Assembly: GCA_963737075.1 (NCBI GenBank)
Contig: CAVTRI010000001.1
Span: 310,001-374,000 of the forward strand
DNA length: 64,000 nucleotides
Source: CAVTRI01 sp963737075
Lineage (GTDB): Bacteria > Actinomycetota > Acidimicrobiia > Acidimicrobiales > Palsa-688
Direction of reading: 5' to 3'
Under the pieces are notes generated by a model, which was not told the DNA's origin, did no database searches, and saw only the letters and a list, made by a program, of their open reading frames with translations. Made by a program: the position numbers and the translations under genes. Positions 38,193 through 46,787 of the stretch are shown in pieces. Numbering within the stretch: the first letter of the stretch is position 1; every line of letters starts with the position of its first letter.

Positions 38193-38375
38193 GTGTGGGA
38201 TCTCGACGGCGGGAACGAGCGCCCTCTCGACTGGGCCGCCGGCGAGCGCTTCGCCGCAATTCTGGCCGAGCGAGTTCGACGACTCGGGCGCCCGCTCACC
38301 TTCGACGAGGTCCGCAGCGCGTGCGTCGCCTTTGCGGGAGCGAAACGACACCGGGTAGCAGGTGGTCGACAGTGA
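38193..38375 (+). CDS. Small hypothetical protein or gene fragment
   Basis: A 60-codon frame from a GTG, with codon use like the neighbours (G/C-ending codons through most of its length), reading WDLDGGNERPLDWAAGERFA and then a helical RPLTFDEVRSACVAFAG stretch. The same frame is open upstream to about 38109 without a start codon, so it may be the tail of a lost gene. I do not recognise a family. An opposite-strand frame covers the same bases but has less natural codon use. Confidence 0.3.
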   Translation: MWDLDGGNERPLDWAAGERFAAILAERVRRLGRPLTFDEVRSACVAFAGAKRHRVAGGRQ

Positions 38376-38387
38376 GCTTGGCCGTGA

Positions 38388-38951
38388 TCATCGGCGGAGC
38401 TCGGAAGTGGCGGGCCGCCGGCTGGTCTGGGTTTGGGTGTACTTGTAGGCCCAGGCCAGGGCACCGAAGGGGATGACCACCCGGAGCAACACCTGACGGT
38501 AGTCGACCGAGCCGGCGACGAGGAGCGACACGGTCCCGACCAGAAACGCTAGCCCCCACACGGCGGAGATGCGACGGTTGATCTCGTGGAATTCGGCCGT
38601 GTCCCACAAGGTGCGGGGTGTGGTCTGGCGGGCGTAGGACTCGGTGAAGGGGCGGCCGATCAGGATCGAGCTGAACACGATGAGGGTGAGGGCGATGTGC
38701 GAGCCAGCTTGCGCGTAGCGGGCCCAGAAGTCGAGGTGACCCGGATGGATCTCCAGGAGTACCGCGCCCAGGGCCAAGAAGTAGCCCAGGCTGGCCACGT
38801 CGAGCAGATGGAGCCTTTGACGGACAAGAGCGCGGATGAGCACCAGGGCGGCAGTGATCACTGCACCCGCGATCGCTCCGTAGAACGAGGTCACCCGGTT
38901 GGCGAGCAAGAAGACGATCCAGGGGGCGAAACTCCAGATGAGGTCGGTCAT
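38388..38951 (-). CDS. Uncharacterised integral membrane protein
   Basis: A protein of 187 residues with about five hydrophobic helices (IWSFAPWIVFLLANRV, AIAGAVITAALVLIRALV, ASLGYFLALGAVLLEI, HIALTLIVFSSILIGRPF, AVWGLAFLVGTVSLLVAGSV) and a basic C-terminal tail. RPFTESYARQTTPRTLWDT between helices 4 and 5 resembles a loop of small conserved actinobacterial membrane proteins of unknown function. The 290 bp upstream, to the LuxR gene's 3' end at 39240, hold no gene I can support. Confidence 0.7.
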   Translation of the reverse strand: MTDLIWSFAPWIVFLLANRVTSFYGAIAGAVITAALVLIRALVRQRLHLLDVASLGYFLALGAVLLEIHPGHLDFWARYAQAGSHIALTLIVFSSILIGRPFTESYARQTTPRTLWDTAEFHEINRRISAVWGLAFLVGTVSLLVAGSVDYRQVLLRVVIPFGALAWAYKYTQTQTSRRPATSELRR

Positions 38952-39239
38952 TGCGTGTGTTCTCCTTGGTTTGTAGGTGGAGTTGGACGGCCGGCTGAAT
39001 CAGCCTTCGGTCATCTGGTCGGCGCTGGGAGGACGCGAGGGCGTGTCGAGACCTCTTCGGCACAGCTCCTCCAGGGAGCCCAAGAGCTCCATAGTCCCGG
39101 AGAAGACCAGTGCTTTCCGGCTGGCCGGCATCCGAGCGGTGCCGGTCAACCGGCCGGTGGGAGACTGAGTGACTTCAATGAGGATTCTCCATGCCCTCAG
39201 CGTGCGCCGCCCGAGCAGAGAGTTCCCTAGGAAAAATGC

Positions 39240-41936
39240 CTAGTCCAAGCGACGATCCCGCAGCGCCCGACGGAAGCTGATACCGAGCTTGGCGAAGACG
39301 TTGCGAAGGTGGTAGTCGACCGCCTTTGGGCTTACGTACAACTCGGCCGCCACCTCCCGATTGGTCATCCCCTTAGCCACGAGCACCGCGACGTCGTGCT
39401 CGCGGTCGGTCAAGTTCAGGGGGGAACGAGCGCGCGTGGCGCGGGGGTGTGGGCCGGTCGTCCGTAGACCGCAGGCCTCCAGGTCCGTTTCGACACGTTT
39501 GCGGAACGGCTCTGCCCCGACTCCGACCAGCAGTTCATGTGCGGCTCGAAGCTGGTCCACCGCCGCCCGACGGTTTCGCCGAGCCAGCAGAAGGCGCCCG
39601 AAGCCATGGTGCAACATGGCCCGGTCCAGGAGAGGATCATCCGCTCCGAGCAGCTCAATCGCAGCGGAGAAGCTGGTTGTCGCTTCGTCGGGCTGGTGCT
39701 TCGCGAAAGCCACCCGAGCCCGTAGACCGAGTATGCGGGCGCCTAGGTCCAATCTGCGATCGTGGGCGGCCCGTTCCAGCTGCGATACCTGAGCTTCGGC
39801 TCGTTCGACATCGCCCAGCTCTAACGTGGCGGCAATGAGCGGCGGCCACCAGCCCAGGGAACTCAGCATAGGGATGGCGTTGGAGTCGCCGGTGCCGGCC
39901 AGCGGGCCCAAGGCGTCGACGACCCCCTGGGGTTCAGAGCGGGCTTGAGCCAGCCAAGCTTCGGCGATACGAGTCTTGAACACCGCCTCGACGATGCCCG
40001 ACGCTGCTGCTGCCTCCCGGGCGGCTCCCACCTGTTCGTCGGCCGAACGCCAGTCTCCTTTCACGGCCAGTAGGGAACCGAGGTTGGCGTGGACCTGGGC
40101 GGCGAGCCATACCCGCTGTTCATCGGAGACTATCGAGAGCGCCAGCCGAGCCTGCACGCTCGCCTCGTCCCAATCGCCCAGGACGAACAGCAGGTCAGAC
40201 AGGTGCAGATGGGCCCTTGGCAGCTGAACTGGCACCCAGCCTCGGCGGCCCAGGCCGATGACAGCCCGGAGATCAGCGACCGCGGCCGTGGCCCGGCCGG
40301 CGTAGAACCCGAGCGTGCCCCTTGTGACCAAGAGGTCGCAGTCCTCCTCCCGAACGGCCAGGGCGTCTTGGGGCAGGCGCTGGCGGAGTCGGTCAATTCC
40401 CGCCGGGGCGCCATAAAGCATTGCCTCTCCGAGGGCCAGGGCCCGCCACGCGTTCTGCTCGGCCCGACTGTCCATCGGCTTCAGCATCAGAGCTCCAGAG
40501 GCCGCATCGACGGCCTGTTGAGCTCGCGCCTGGGTAACGTAGAGGGAGCCGAGCTCGCACAGGGCGTCAAGACGCACGTCCGCGTGTTCACCCCTGCCGT
40601 CGGCATCATCGACGGCGTGACGCAACCACCCCTCGGCCGCCACTGCCTTCCCTCCCTGCCAGGCCAACATGCCCATGACCAGGCTGCGAAGCGGGCTGTG
40701 CCTGCACGCCTCCACCCGCGCGCCCAGTGCGGCGGCCCGAGTGGTCTGTCCGTCGACCAGCAACCATCGCCCAGCTTCCAGCAGCCGCTGCTCAGCCCGC
40801 TCAGGTTCGGAGCTGACCGATGAGGCCCACAACAAGTGCTTCACTGCCGTCTCAAGCGCTCCCGTCTTCAGCGCCTGATGAGCGGTGTCGGATAGCTCGT
40901 CGGCCAATGCGTCATCGAAGGTTTCCGCCGCCGCCACGCGATGGGCCAGCGCCAACTCCGATTCGACAACACCCGCGGCCGCCCGGTGCAATTCCCGTCG
41001 CAGGGTGGGAGAAAGATCCTCGTAGACCGCGGAGCGAAACAGCGGATGGGCGAACTCCACTGGGGTTTGAGGTTCACCTGGCCACCAGTTCACGAAACCT
41101 GTGGCCAGCAGGCTCTCGAGCGCCGAGGCACCATCCTCGATGCCCGCAACGCGCGCCGCCAGGCGGAGAGGTATCCGCTCGTTGACCACGGCCAGAGCCG
41201 AAGCGAGCGCCCGAGCTTCGGCAGACACCTCGCCCAGCCGCCCGATCGTGGTCGACGCCAGCGAGCGTGGAGCGGGCAACGCGGCGTCTGGCGACATGAG
41301 CTGCTCGTTCGTCAACTCGCTGAGCAAGGTGCGGACATAGAGCGGATGGCCCCGGGTGTGACGATGTAGACGCTCGGCCGCCCTCTTGTTGATGGACGTG
41401 CCGCTTTGGCGCGCCAACTCGGCCACCTCATCGGCGGTCAGCGCGCCGACGACGAGCCGACGGCAGCGGTCTGGGTCGAGACGAAACCGATCCCAGCCGT
41501 CGGTGGCCCTGCCATCAGGACGGCTGGTCAGAAGCAGCGGCACCCGGTCGTCCCCCAAGCGTCGAGCCGCGGTGAGCAGCGCCTGGCGGGACGTGACATC
41601 GGCCCAATGCATGTCTTCGACGAGCACGGCCACGGGACCGCCATCCTGCCGGCGGCTAAGCAGGTCGAGCAGCTCCAAACCGGCAGCAAAGGCGCTCGTG
41701 GCTTCCAATTGCCCGATCTGGGCCACCACCGCCAGCGAAACATCGGCGGCCAACTCCTCCGCCTCCGCCCGAAGAATCTGGAAGTCGGCCAGCAAATCGT
41801 CGACGACCCGGCGAGCCAGTGCAGTCTTGCCAGAACCCGCATCCCCCTCGATCCACACCACTTGCGCCCGCCCCTCAGCCGCCGCCGCCGCGCACCGCCC
41901 CACCACCTCTCGCTCGTTGATTCGACCGACAAACAT
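39240..41936 (-). CDS. Large ATP-binding LuxR-family regulator (LAL/MalT-like)
   Basis: A protein of 898 residues. The N-terminus is a STAND-type ATPase with Walker A EGDAGSGKTALARRV (about residue 30) and Walker B VAVLVEDMHWAD (about 105). A long helical TPR-like middle (about 400-820) follows, and a C-terminal LuxR helix-turn-helix NLTDREHDVAVLVAKGMTNREVAAELYVSPKAVDYHLRNVFAKL is split over residues 835-885. Such proteins are ligand-activated transcription activators. It is the last chromosomal gene before the integrated element; the left attachment repeat lies 165 bp upstream of its start. Confidence 0.9.
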   Translation of the reverse strand: MFVGRINEREVVGRCAAAAAEGRAQVVWIEGDAGSGKTALARRVVDDLLADFQILRAEAEELAADVSLAVVAQIGQLEATSAFAAGLELLDLLSRRQDGGPVAVLVEDMHWADVTSRQALLTAARRLGDDRVPLLLTSRPDGRATDGWDRFRLDPDRCRRLVVGALTADEVAELARQSGTSINKRAAERLHRHTRGHPLYVRTLLSELTNEQLMSPDAALPAPRSLASTTIGRLGEVSAEARALASALAVVNERIPLRLAARVAGIEDGASALESLLATGFVNWWPGEPQTPVEFAHPLFRSAVYEDLSPTLRRELHRAAAGVVESELALAHRVAAAETFDDALADELSDTAHQALKTGALETAVKHLLWASSVSSEPERAEQRLLEAGRWLLVDGQTTRAAALGARVEACRHSPLRSLVMGMLAWQGGKAVAAEGWLRHAVDDADGRGEHADVRLDALCELGSLYVTQARAQQAVDAASGALMLKPMDSRAEQNAWRALALGEAMLYGAPAGIDRLRQRLPQDALAVREEDCDLLVTRGTLGFYAGRATAAVADLRAVIGLGRRGWVPVQLPRAHLHLSDLLFVLGDWDEASVQARLALSIVSDEQRVWLAAQVHANLGSLLAVKGDWRSADEQVGAAREAAAASGIVEAVFKTRIAEAWLAQARSEPQGVVDALGPLAGTGDSNAIPMLSSLGWWPPLIAATLELGDVERAEAQVSQLERAAHDRRLDLGARILGLRARVAFAKHQPDEATTSFSAAIELLGADDPLLDRAMLHHGFGRLLLARRNRRAAVDQLRAAHELLVGVGAEPFRKRVETDLEACGLRTTGPHPRATRARSPLNLTDREHDVAVLVAKGMTNREVAAELYVSPKAVDYHLRNVFAKLGISFRRALRDRRLD

Positions 41937-42100
41937 CGCTCACCCGATAACTAGTCGCCCGACCCGCAGCCTCCGCCTCCGTCAGCGAGAAGGCGACCAT
42001 AGCGCGAGGGCCGCGGGCTTTGAATAGTTGTGGTAGCTGCGGCAGCTGCGGACGTTGTTCAACGGCGTTGTCGACTTGAGGCGGCAGCCGCCCACCATCT

Positions 42101-42127
42101 GGTGCCCCCGGCAGGATTCGAAACTGC
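42101..42127. repeat. Left attachment site (attL-type repeat)
   Basis: Positions 42101-42122 are identical to 56002-56023, then one mismatch (A versus C), then four more matches to 42127. It is a detached copy of the T-loop-to-acceptor part of tRNA-Arg in the same orientation, 174 bp before the integrase start at 42297. Confidence 0.85.
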
Positions 42128-42215
42128 CGGACCGGCACAAATCGGACATAGGCGTTGACCTGCGGCGACAGGCCAGAAACCCGCATGGGAGAGGGGTTTC
42201 TGCCCTTCCGGCGCT

Positions 42216-42245
42216 GTGCCGACGAGTGCTGACGAGTGCCGACTA
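42216..42245. repeat. Three tandem 10-bp repeats upstream of integrase
   Basis: GTGCCGACGA, GTGCTGACGA and GTGCCGACTA follow one another without gap between the left att site and the integrase. One repeat per helical turn suggests a protein-binding array, for example for excisionase or a repressor (inference). Confidence 0.5.
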
Positions 42246-42259
42246 ATCTGGTCTCGTTA

Positions 42260-42277
42260 TTGCACACGTTGCACGAC
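42260..42277. repeat. Paired TTGCAC repeats near left att (possible integrase arm sites)
   Basis: TTGCACACG and TTGCACGAC are adjacent, just before the integrase ribosome binding site. The same TTGCACG core occurs as a pair near the right att site (55938-55957). Confidence 0.45.
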
Positions 42278-42296
42278 TGCGAAGGAGACCCTGCCG

Positions 42297-43448
42297 ATGC
42301 CCCGACGATCCAGCCGCCACCGCCGAGGATGGGGCGCGCTCCGCAAACTGCCCTCGGGCCGCTACCAGGCCAGCCACCTCGGGCCCGGCGGCCTGCGCCA
42401 TGTGGCGCCGGAGACCTTCGACACCAAAGGCGACGCCGAGGGATGGCTGGCGGCGCAGCGCACCGACCTCGACCGCGGCGACTGGCAGCGGCCGGGCCCG
42501 AAGCCGATCGTCGACACCTTCGCCACCTACGCGGACGCCTGGCTCGACACGCGGACGCTCACGCCGCGGACCAGGGCCGAGTACCGCAAGCTCCTCGACC
42601 GTCACCTGCTGCCCACCTTCGGCGAGCTGTACCTCGAGGACATCACGCCGGCGATGGTGCGCCAGTGGCACGCCGGCCTCGGCGAGGTCACCGGGCCGAC
42701 CCGCCGGGCGCACGCCTACGGGCTGCTGCGGACCATCCTCAACACCGCCGTCGCCGACGACGCCATCGCCACCAACCCCTGCCGGGTACGGGGCGCCGGC
42801 ACCAGCCGCCGGGCCAAGCCGATCCGGCCGGCCACGCTCGGCGAGCTGGCCGCCATCGTCGAGGCCACACCCGACCAGTACCGGGCCGCGGTGCTCGTCG
42901 CCGCGTGGTGCGGGCTGCGCTTCGGGGAGCTCGCCGAGCTGCGCCGCAAAGACGTCGATCTCGATAGCGGCCGGCTGCGGGTCCGCCGGGCCGTCACCAA
43001 CGTGAACGGCGCCGACGTCATCGGCCAGCCGAAGAGCGAGGCCGGCGTCCGCGACGTCGCCGTCCCACCCCACCTGATCCCCGCGCTGCGCGACCACCTC
43101 CGCGTCCACACCAAGGTTGGGCGGGAGGCGCTGCTGTTTCCCGCGCCAGACGGCGGGCACCTCCGCTCCGACGGCGCCCTCCACCGCGCGTTCCGCGCCG
43201 CCCGCAAGACCGCGGGCCGGCCCGACCTCACCGTGCACGGGCTGCGCCACACCGGCGCCACGCTGGCCGCGGCCACCGGGGCGACGCTCGCCGAGCTCAT
43301 GCACCGGCTCGGTCACTCCACCCCGGTCGCGGCGATGCGCTACCAGCACGCGGCCGCCGACCGCGACGAGGCCATCGCTGCCGCCCTCACGGAGTTCCAC
43401 GAAGCGGACGTCGTCCAGCTCCGGCCGAGGCGCAAGGCGGCCCAATGA
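42297..43448 (+). CDS. int: Tyrosine site-specific recombinase (phage/ICE-type integrase)
   Basis: About 383 residues from the ATG at 42297 with AAGGAG upstream. It has an N-terminal arm-type DNA-binding domain (PSGRYQASHLGPGGLRHVA), a SAM-like core-binding domain (YADAWLDTRTLTPRTRAEY, residues about 75-165) and a catalytic domain with Arg in AAWCGLRFGELAEL, Lys in GQPKSEAGVRD, HGLRHTGAT and the closing GHSTPVAAMRYQH with the nucleophile Tyr. It would insert and excise the element at the tRNA-Arg 3' end. The position beside the left att repeat fits. The next small gene overlaps its stop. Confidence 0.95.
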   Translation: MPRRSSRHRRGWGALRKLPSGRYQASHLGPGGLRHVAPETFDTKGDAEGWLAAQRTDLDRGDWQRPGPKPIVDTFATYADAWLDTRTLTPRTRAEYRKLLDRHLLPTFGELYLEDITPAMVRQWHAGLGEVTGPTRRAHAYGLLRTILNTAVADDAIATNPCRVRGAGTSRRAKPIRPATLGELAAIVEATPDQYRAAVLVAAWCGLRFGELAELRRKDVDLDSGRLRVRRAVTNVNGADVIGQPKSEAGVRDVAVPPHLIPALRDHLRVHTKVGREALLFPAPDGGHLRSDGALHRAFRAARKTAGRPDLTVHGLRHTGATLAAATGATLAELMHRLGHSTPVAAMRYQHAAADRDEAIAAALTEFHEADVVQLRPRRKAAQ

Positions 43449-43639
43449 GCACCGACCCTATGGACACCGGCCGGCGGCCTCCCAGATGTGATTGCCGACG
43501 ACCGGGGTGCGCATGGTGTGCATCGGGGGGTGGATTACGCGTAAACCACCTCCGTTGGCGCGACGTCGACGCCAAGGTGCGCCCGGAGCTGCAGCGCAGC
43601 GCGGCCGACGCCATGGAAACCGTACTGGGATCGCGCTGA
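43445..43639 (+). CDS. Small hypothetical protein downstream of integrase
   Basis: A 64-residue frame whose ATG overlaps the integrase stop (ATGA). It is rich in Cys and Arg at the N-terminus (RPPRCDCRRPGCAWCASGG), giving a possible small zinc-binding knuckle, followed by a hydrophilic helix. The overlap suggests coupled expression with the integrase. I do not recognise a family. Confidence 0.55.
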   Translation: MSTDPMDTGRRPPRCDCRRPGCAWCASGGGLRVNHLRWRDVDAKVRPELQRSAADAMETVLGSR

Positions 43640-43640
43640 C

Positions 43641-44519
43641 ATGCCCCCGCCTCCAGGCGTTGACGTTCTGACGCGTCTCGCCACAAGGATCAACGATCAC
43701 GCTCGGCATTGCTACGAGCAGCTCCCCGGCGGACTGAAGTTCCGGCCCGGAACCCCCGCTGCGCGGGATTTAGCTGCGGCGACCTCGGCGGGCCTTCCCT
43801 GGACTGAAGTTCCCCTTCGCGGTTACCTAGGGTTCGCAGACCTGCGGCTCAAGGTGGCCAGGGACCACCTCGTCGGCCTCGTGAACCTGCTGGCCCCGCC
43901 CTTCACGCTGTTCGCGTGGGCTTCCGTGGCCCGTCAGGCGCTGGAAGCGGCCGGCCGGGCCTATTGGCTGCTCGATCCAGACCTGGACTTGCACGAACGC
44001 GTCCACCGGTCTCTCTCTGAGCAGCTGACAAGCGTGCAAGAGCAGCTCGACCTGTGTCGAGTTCTGCCCTGGGTCGAGCACGAGCCCGACCAACTGACCG
44101 AAGGGCAGCAAAGGATCCTGGACGAGGCCCGGATCCTCGGCGTGAAAGCACCGAAGCGGCTGCCAAGCGCGACCAAGATTGCGTCGGAGGTCCTCCAGCC
44201 GGACATGGCGACGGAGGGAGGAGCCGAGGCAATCTACAAAGTGTTGTGCGCCGCCAGCCACGGAACGCCCTATGCCACAGTTTCGGCTTACAGGGACGCC
44301 GGTCCAGCCGACGACCCGTATTCGCGGACACTTAAGCCCTATCTGGAAGTGCATTCTGTGTACCACCCCATCATGGGCGCGGTCTTGGCCCACCTGGCCG
44401 CTGTGGCACGGGCCGTCGAATATTGCGGCTGCGAGCATCCCGACCAGTGGTGGAGCTGGGCGGACAAGGTTGCCTTAGACCTCGAGGAAGGTTTGGAGAC
44501 TGCGAAAGGCCGAAAGTGA
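43641..44519 (+). CDS. Conserved hypothetical, helical (actinobacterial mobile-element type)
   Basis: A protein of 292 residues, mostly helical with no signal or membrane span. Segments such as ASVARQALEAAGRAYWLLDP and ERVHRSLSEQLTSVQEQ resemble uncharacterised actinobacterial proteins found near phage-type genes. A conserved-looking AASHGTPYATVS motif follows. The gene starts one base after the previous stop and is overlapped by the next gene (GTGA). I cannot assign a function; host-interference cargo is possible but unsupported. Confidence 0.7.
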   Translation: MPPPPGVDVLTRLATRINDHARHCYEQLPGGLKFRPGTPAARDLAAATSAGLPWTEVPLRGYLGFADLRLKVARDHLVGLVNLLAPPFTLFAWASVARQALEAAGRAYWLLDPDLDLHERVHRSLSEQLTSVQEQLDLCRVLPWVEHEPDQLTEGQQRILDEARILGVKAPKRLPSATKIASEVLQPDMATEGGAEAIYKVLCAASHGTPYATVSAYRDAGPADDPYSRTLKPYLEVHSVYHPIMGAVLAHLAAVARAVEYCGCEHPDQWWSWADKVALDLEEGLETAKGRK

Positions 44520-44677
44520 TCGACTACGCCCAGTCGTGGTGCGCCGAGCGGGGCCGGTGTTTCCGGTTGATCTACGCGACCCCCACGGACGGACGACCCA
44601 CCCGCTGCCCGCAGTCGCCCACGAAGGTCGGGTGGCGCCCCTACGACGGGTCGCTGGCTGGCCCTCGATGCTTGTGA
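44516..44677 (+). CDS. Small hypothetical protein, translationally coupled
   Basis: A 53-residue frame from the GTG at 44516, overlapping the previous stop by 4 bp (GTGA). It begins MIDYAQSWCAERGRCFRLIY and has three Cys and several Pro/Gly. The exact GTGA coupling is the main support. No family recognised. Confidence 0.5.
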   Translation: MIDYAQSWCAERGRCFRLIYATPTDGRPTRCPQSPTKVGWRPYDGSLAGPRCL

Positions 44678-44716
44678 GGAGCACTCCCCGCGGGAATACT
44701 CACTGGCCCCTCCTGG

Positions 44717-44733
44717 TTACCACTGAGTGGTAA
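44717..44733. promoter_or_regulatory. 17-bp palindromic operator before the ParB-like gene
   Basis: TTACCACTGAGTGGTAA is a perfect inverted repeat with 8-bp arms and a one-base centre, 34 bp before the ParB-like start. A further half-site-like CTTACCAGT lies at 44738-44746. Likely an operator for this operon; its binding protein is unknown, though the ParB-like protein itself is a candidate. Confidence 0.6.
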
Positions 44734-44767
44734 GCTACTTACCAGTCACTAGGAAGGAGTGAGGGTG

Positions 44768-45502
44768 ATGGCGTCACCGGCCCGTTACGACATCGAAGCA
44801 TTGCTCAACAAGGGGGTGCAGCCCCTCGACGATCTGGACCCGGACGCGCTCAAGGAGCTCGGCAAGGGTATCGGCAAAGGTCCGCTGGCCATCCCCGTGT
44901 CAGTCACCGAGGACGGCACCCTCATCGACGGCCACCAGCGCCTCAAGGCCATGCTCGGCAACGGCCGCAAGTTCATCGACGCCAACGACGTGCGCGTCAT
45001 CCCCGGAGCCACCGACGCCAACGCCCTCGAGTGGGCCGTCCGGCTGAACGTGCAGCGCCGGCATCTGACCGTCGACCAGAAGGCCGACCTGGCCCGCAAG
45101 CTGCAGGCCACGCGGGGCTGGTCGCAGGGCCGCATCGCGAAGGCGTTCGGCGTGTCGCGCCCGGCGGTGTCGCAGTGGTTGGCCAAGGCCGCTCCCGACG
45201 ATGACGTGGACACCCCGACGTTCGTCACCGGCCTGGACGGCCGCGCGTATGTGAAGGACCGCACGCCTCCGAAGCCGCCCGTCGAGAAGAAGCCAACGAG
45301 CCCGTGGCGCCCGGACGGGTACGCGTTCCAGGCGCTGGCGAAGGCCCGCAAGCAGCTCGGCCACGATCGTCCCGTCGCCGGGATCAACGTGCTGCACGAA
45401 GCGAAATTGCGCGCCCTGGCCGAGGACCTCATCAACGAGCTCGAGGAGCTTCTCGCCGAACTGAGTGAGGACGCCGGCGGCGAAGAGAAGGAGCTCTCAT
45501 GA
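44768..45502 (+). CDS. ParB/sulfiredoxin-domain DNA-binding protein
   Basis: About 244 residues from the ATG at 44768 (AGGAAGGAG eight bases upstream). Residues about 15-90 are a ParB-type nucleotide-binding domain with the DGTLIDGHQRLKAMLG motif; residues about 105-140 hold a helix-turn-helix (SQGRIAKAFGVSRPAVSQWLAK). The C-terminal half is a Pro-rich linker and acidic helix. ParB-like proteins of mobile elements act in partition, as transcription regulators or as nucleases. No ParA is encoded nearby, so a regulatory role is more likely. Confidence 0.85.
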   Translation: MASPARYDIEALLNKGVQPLDDLDPDALKELGKGIGKGPLAIPVSVTEDGTLIDGHQRLKAMLGNGRKFIDANDVRVIPGATDANALEWAVRLNVQRRHLTVDQKADLARKLQATRGWSQGRIAKAFGVSRPAVSQWLAKAAPDDDVDTPTFVTGLDGRAYVKDRTPPKPPVEKKPTSPWRPDGYAFQALAKARKQLGHDRPVAGINVLHEAKLRALAEDLINELEELLAELSEDAGGEEKELS

Positions 45503-45660
45503 CCCACGACCACCATCGGAACGACGAACTCGAGGAGCGCACCGACGACGACGACCCGGCCCAGCGGCTCCGGCCGGCGTGCGTCCTGCGGATCCCGACC
45601 GAGCGAGAGCTACAGGCAGCGGCGGAAGAGGTCGCCGCGCTCAGAGCTGCCCCACCCTGA
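45499..45660 (+). CDS. Small acidic hypothetical protein
   Basis: A 53-residue frame whose ATG overlaps the ParB-like stop (ATGA). The N-terminus is His/Asp-rich (MTHDHHRNDELEERTDDDD) and the C-terminus is a short amphipathic helix (ERELQAAAEEVAALRAA). The coupling and composition support a real gene; the function is unknown. It ends the rightward half of the element. Confidence 0.55.
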   Translation: MTHDHHRNDELEERTDDDDPAQRLRPACVLRIPTERELQAAAEEVAALRAAPP

Positions 45661-45668
45661 GCTGCTGC

Positions 45669-46244
45669 TTAGGTTGGAAATGGCATGACCAAGAGACCGA
45701 AGCCCCGCTCGCCTTCGTGGACCAGACTCGGGGGAATGTCGTCGCTGGTGGCGGTGAACAGCTTGTCGGCTTCAGGCCCGCCGAATACAGCGATGTTGCG
45801 CTCCTGAAACGCCGGATCGTGACGAGCGGTGTAGTAGACGCCTTCGAAGCCCGCCGTGTATGCCTCCGATGCGAATCGCTGGGTTAGGTCGTAGTCCAGG
45901 CCAGCGCTGATTTCTCCTGACAAGTGATACCGGCCCAGGATCTGGCGATCTGTCACGTCGGCGAGCCTGAGTGGGCGACTCAGGGTCAGCTCGGAGAGGG
46001 CACGGTCTACGACATCTTCTGTTCTGATCGTGCCGAGCCGACCGAAGACTTCCACATAAGCGCCCATTGCCGAGGGAGACAGGTAGCAGGTGCCCGATCC
46101 AGCCACCGTGGTCAGGTTGAAACGGCCGGTGTGGTCGGATGCGAAATGAACTGGATCGTGAGCCCACCGATGGATGCGGAAGAGAACCCGGTCGGGATGG
46201 ACTGTATGAGCGGGAAAGTCCCCGTCACAGAGGAGGTCGGTCAT
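45669..46244 (-). CDS. RES-domain toxin-like protein
   Basis: A protein of 191 residues matching the RES family, toxins that degrade NAD+. Landmarks are VLFRIHRWAHDPVHF, with an N-terminal Arg; GTCYLSPSAMGAYVEVFGR, matching the family's Y-x-S...A-x-x-E block; and GFEGVYYTARHDPAFQERNIAVF, matching the C-terminal Ser/Asn region. The ATG overlaps the stop of the upstream antitoxin-like gene (ATGA), the usual order of Xre-RES operons. Loss of either partner is not apparent. It could stabilise the element or act as a phage defence; that part is inference. Confidence 0.82.
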   Translation of the reverse strand: MTDLLCDGDFPAHTVHPDRVLFRIHRWAHDPVHFASDHTGRFNLTTVAGSGTCYLSPSAMGAYVEVFGRLGTIRTEDVVDRALSELTLSRPLRLADVTDRQILGRYHLSGEISAGLDYDLTQRFASEAYTAGFEGVYYTARHDPAFQERNIAVFGGPEADKLFTATSDDIPPSLVHEGERGFGLLVMPFPT

Positions 46245-46768
46245 TGGGCCAAGGCGGTTGCGGTCCGCTCGGCTGCCAGGAGTACTGGCTCCACCGGCTT
46301 GTCACTGGTCATCCATTCGGATGGAGTCCCGCCATCTAACTCCGGCTGGTGGGTCATCGCCCAGCTGGCGATCTGTACAGGCTGCACGTCCGGGTAGACC
46401 TCCCGGAACCTCGCGATAATCGGTGCTACCCAGTCGTTAATCCTTACTTTGTTGGCGGCGGTGGAGAACTGCCACACGGGGAACCGACGAGTGTTCCCGG
46501 CGGAGATACCGATCAGTTTCCCGGCGTCCACCGCCTTGGCCACGGCCTGGCGAGTGACTCCTAGACGTTCGCGAACCTCCGACGTGGTCCATGTCGCCCC
46601 GAGCCGGTCGTTCCAGAGGAGTGAAGCCACCGCCAATAGAACCGCTTGCTGGCCGGCTTCTCTCAGCCGGTCCTCATCGAAGCGCTCGATCACCGCGACC
46701 AGCTCGTCCGACAGTTTGTACATGCCCTCTTGTAAGCCGATTTCTAGATGGGAGCGCGAGTCAGCCAC
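46241..46768 (-). CDS. Antitoxin-like DNA-binding protein paired with the RES toxin
   Basis: A protein of 175 residues from a GTG. A helix-turn-helix (TTSEVRERLGVTRQAVAKAVDAGKLIG, residues about 62-90) is followed by a C-terminal helical domain ending GGTPSEWMTSDKPVEPVLLAAER, like the toxin-binding domain of MbcA/ParS antitoxins. It precedes and overlaps the RES gene. Direct repeats upstream (46788-46805) could be its autoregulatory operator. MYKLSDELV at 46723 is an alternative start. Confidence 0.75.
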   Translation of the reverse strand: MADSRSHLEIGLQEGMYKLSDELVAVIERFDEDRLREAGQQAVLLAVASLLWNDRLGATWTTSEVRERLGVTRQAVAKAVDAGKLIGISAGNTRRFPVWQFSTAANKVRINDWVAPIIARFREVYPDVQPVQIASWAMTHQPELDGGTPSEWMTSDKPVEPVLLAAERTATALAQ

Positions 46769-46787
46769 AGGGGCAGTGTACGGGTAG

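Noticed and set aside
38109..38351. Minus-strand 80-codon frame opposite the small hypothetical gene
   Set aside because: Codon use on the plus strand is more natural; no start signal for the minus-strand frame.
38977..39168. 63-codon frame between the membrane protein and the LuxR gene
   Set aside because: Ser/Arg-rich with no recognisable feature; the gap is better left non-coding.
42216..42277. CRISPR-like array
   Set aside because: Repeats are 9-10 bp with no spacers and no cas genes anywhere in the window.
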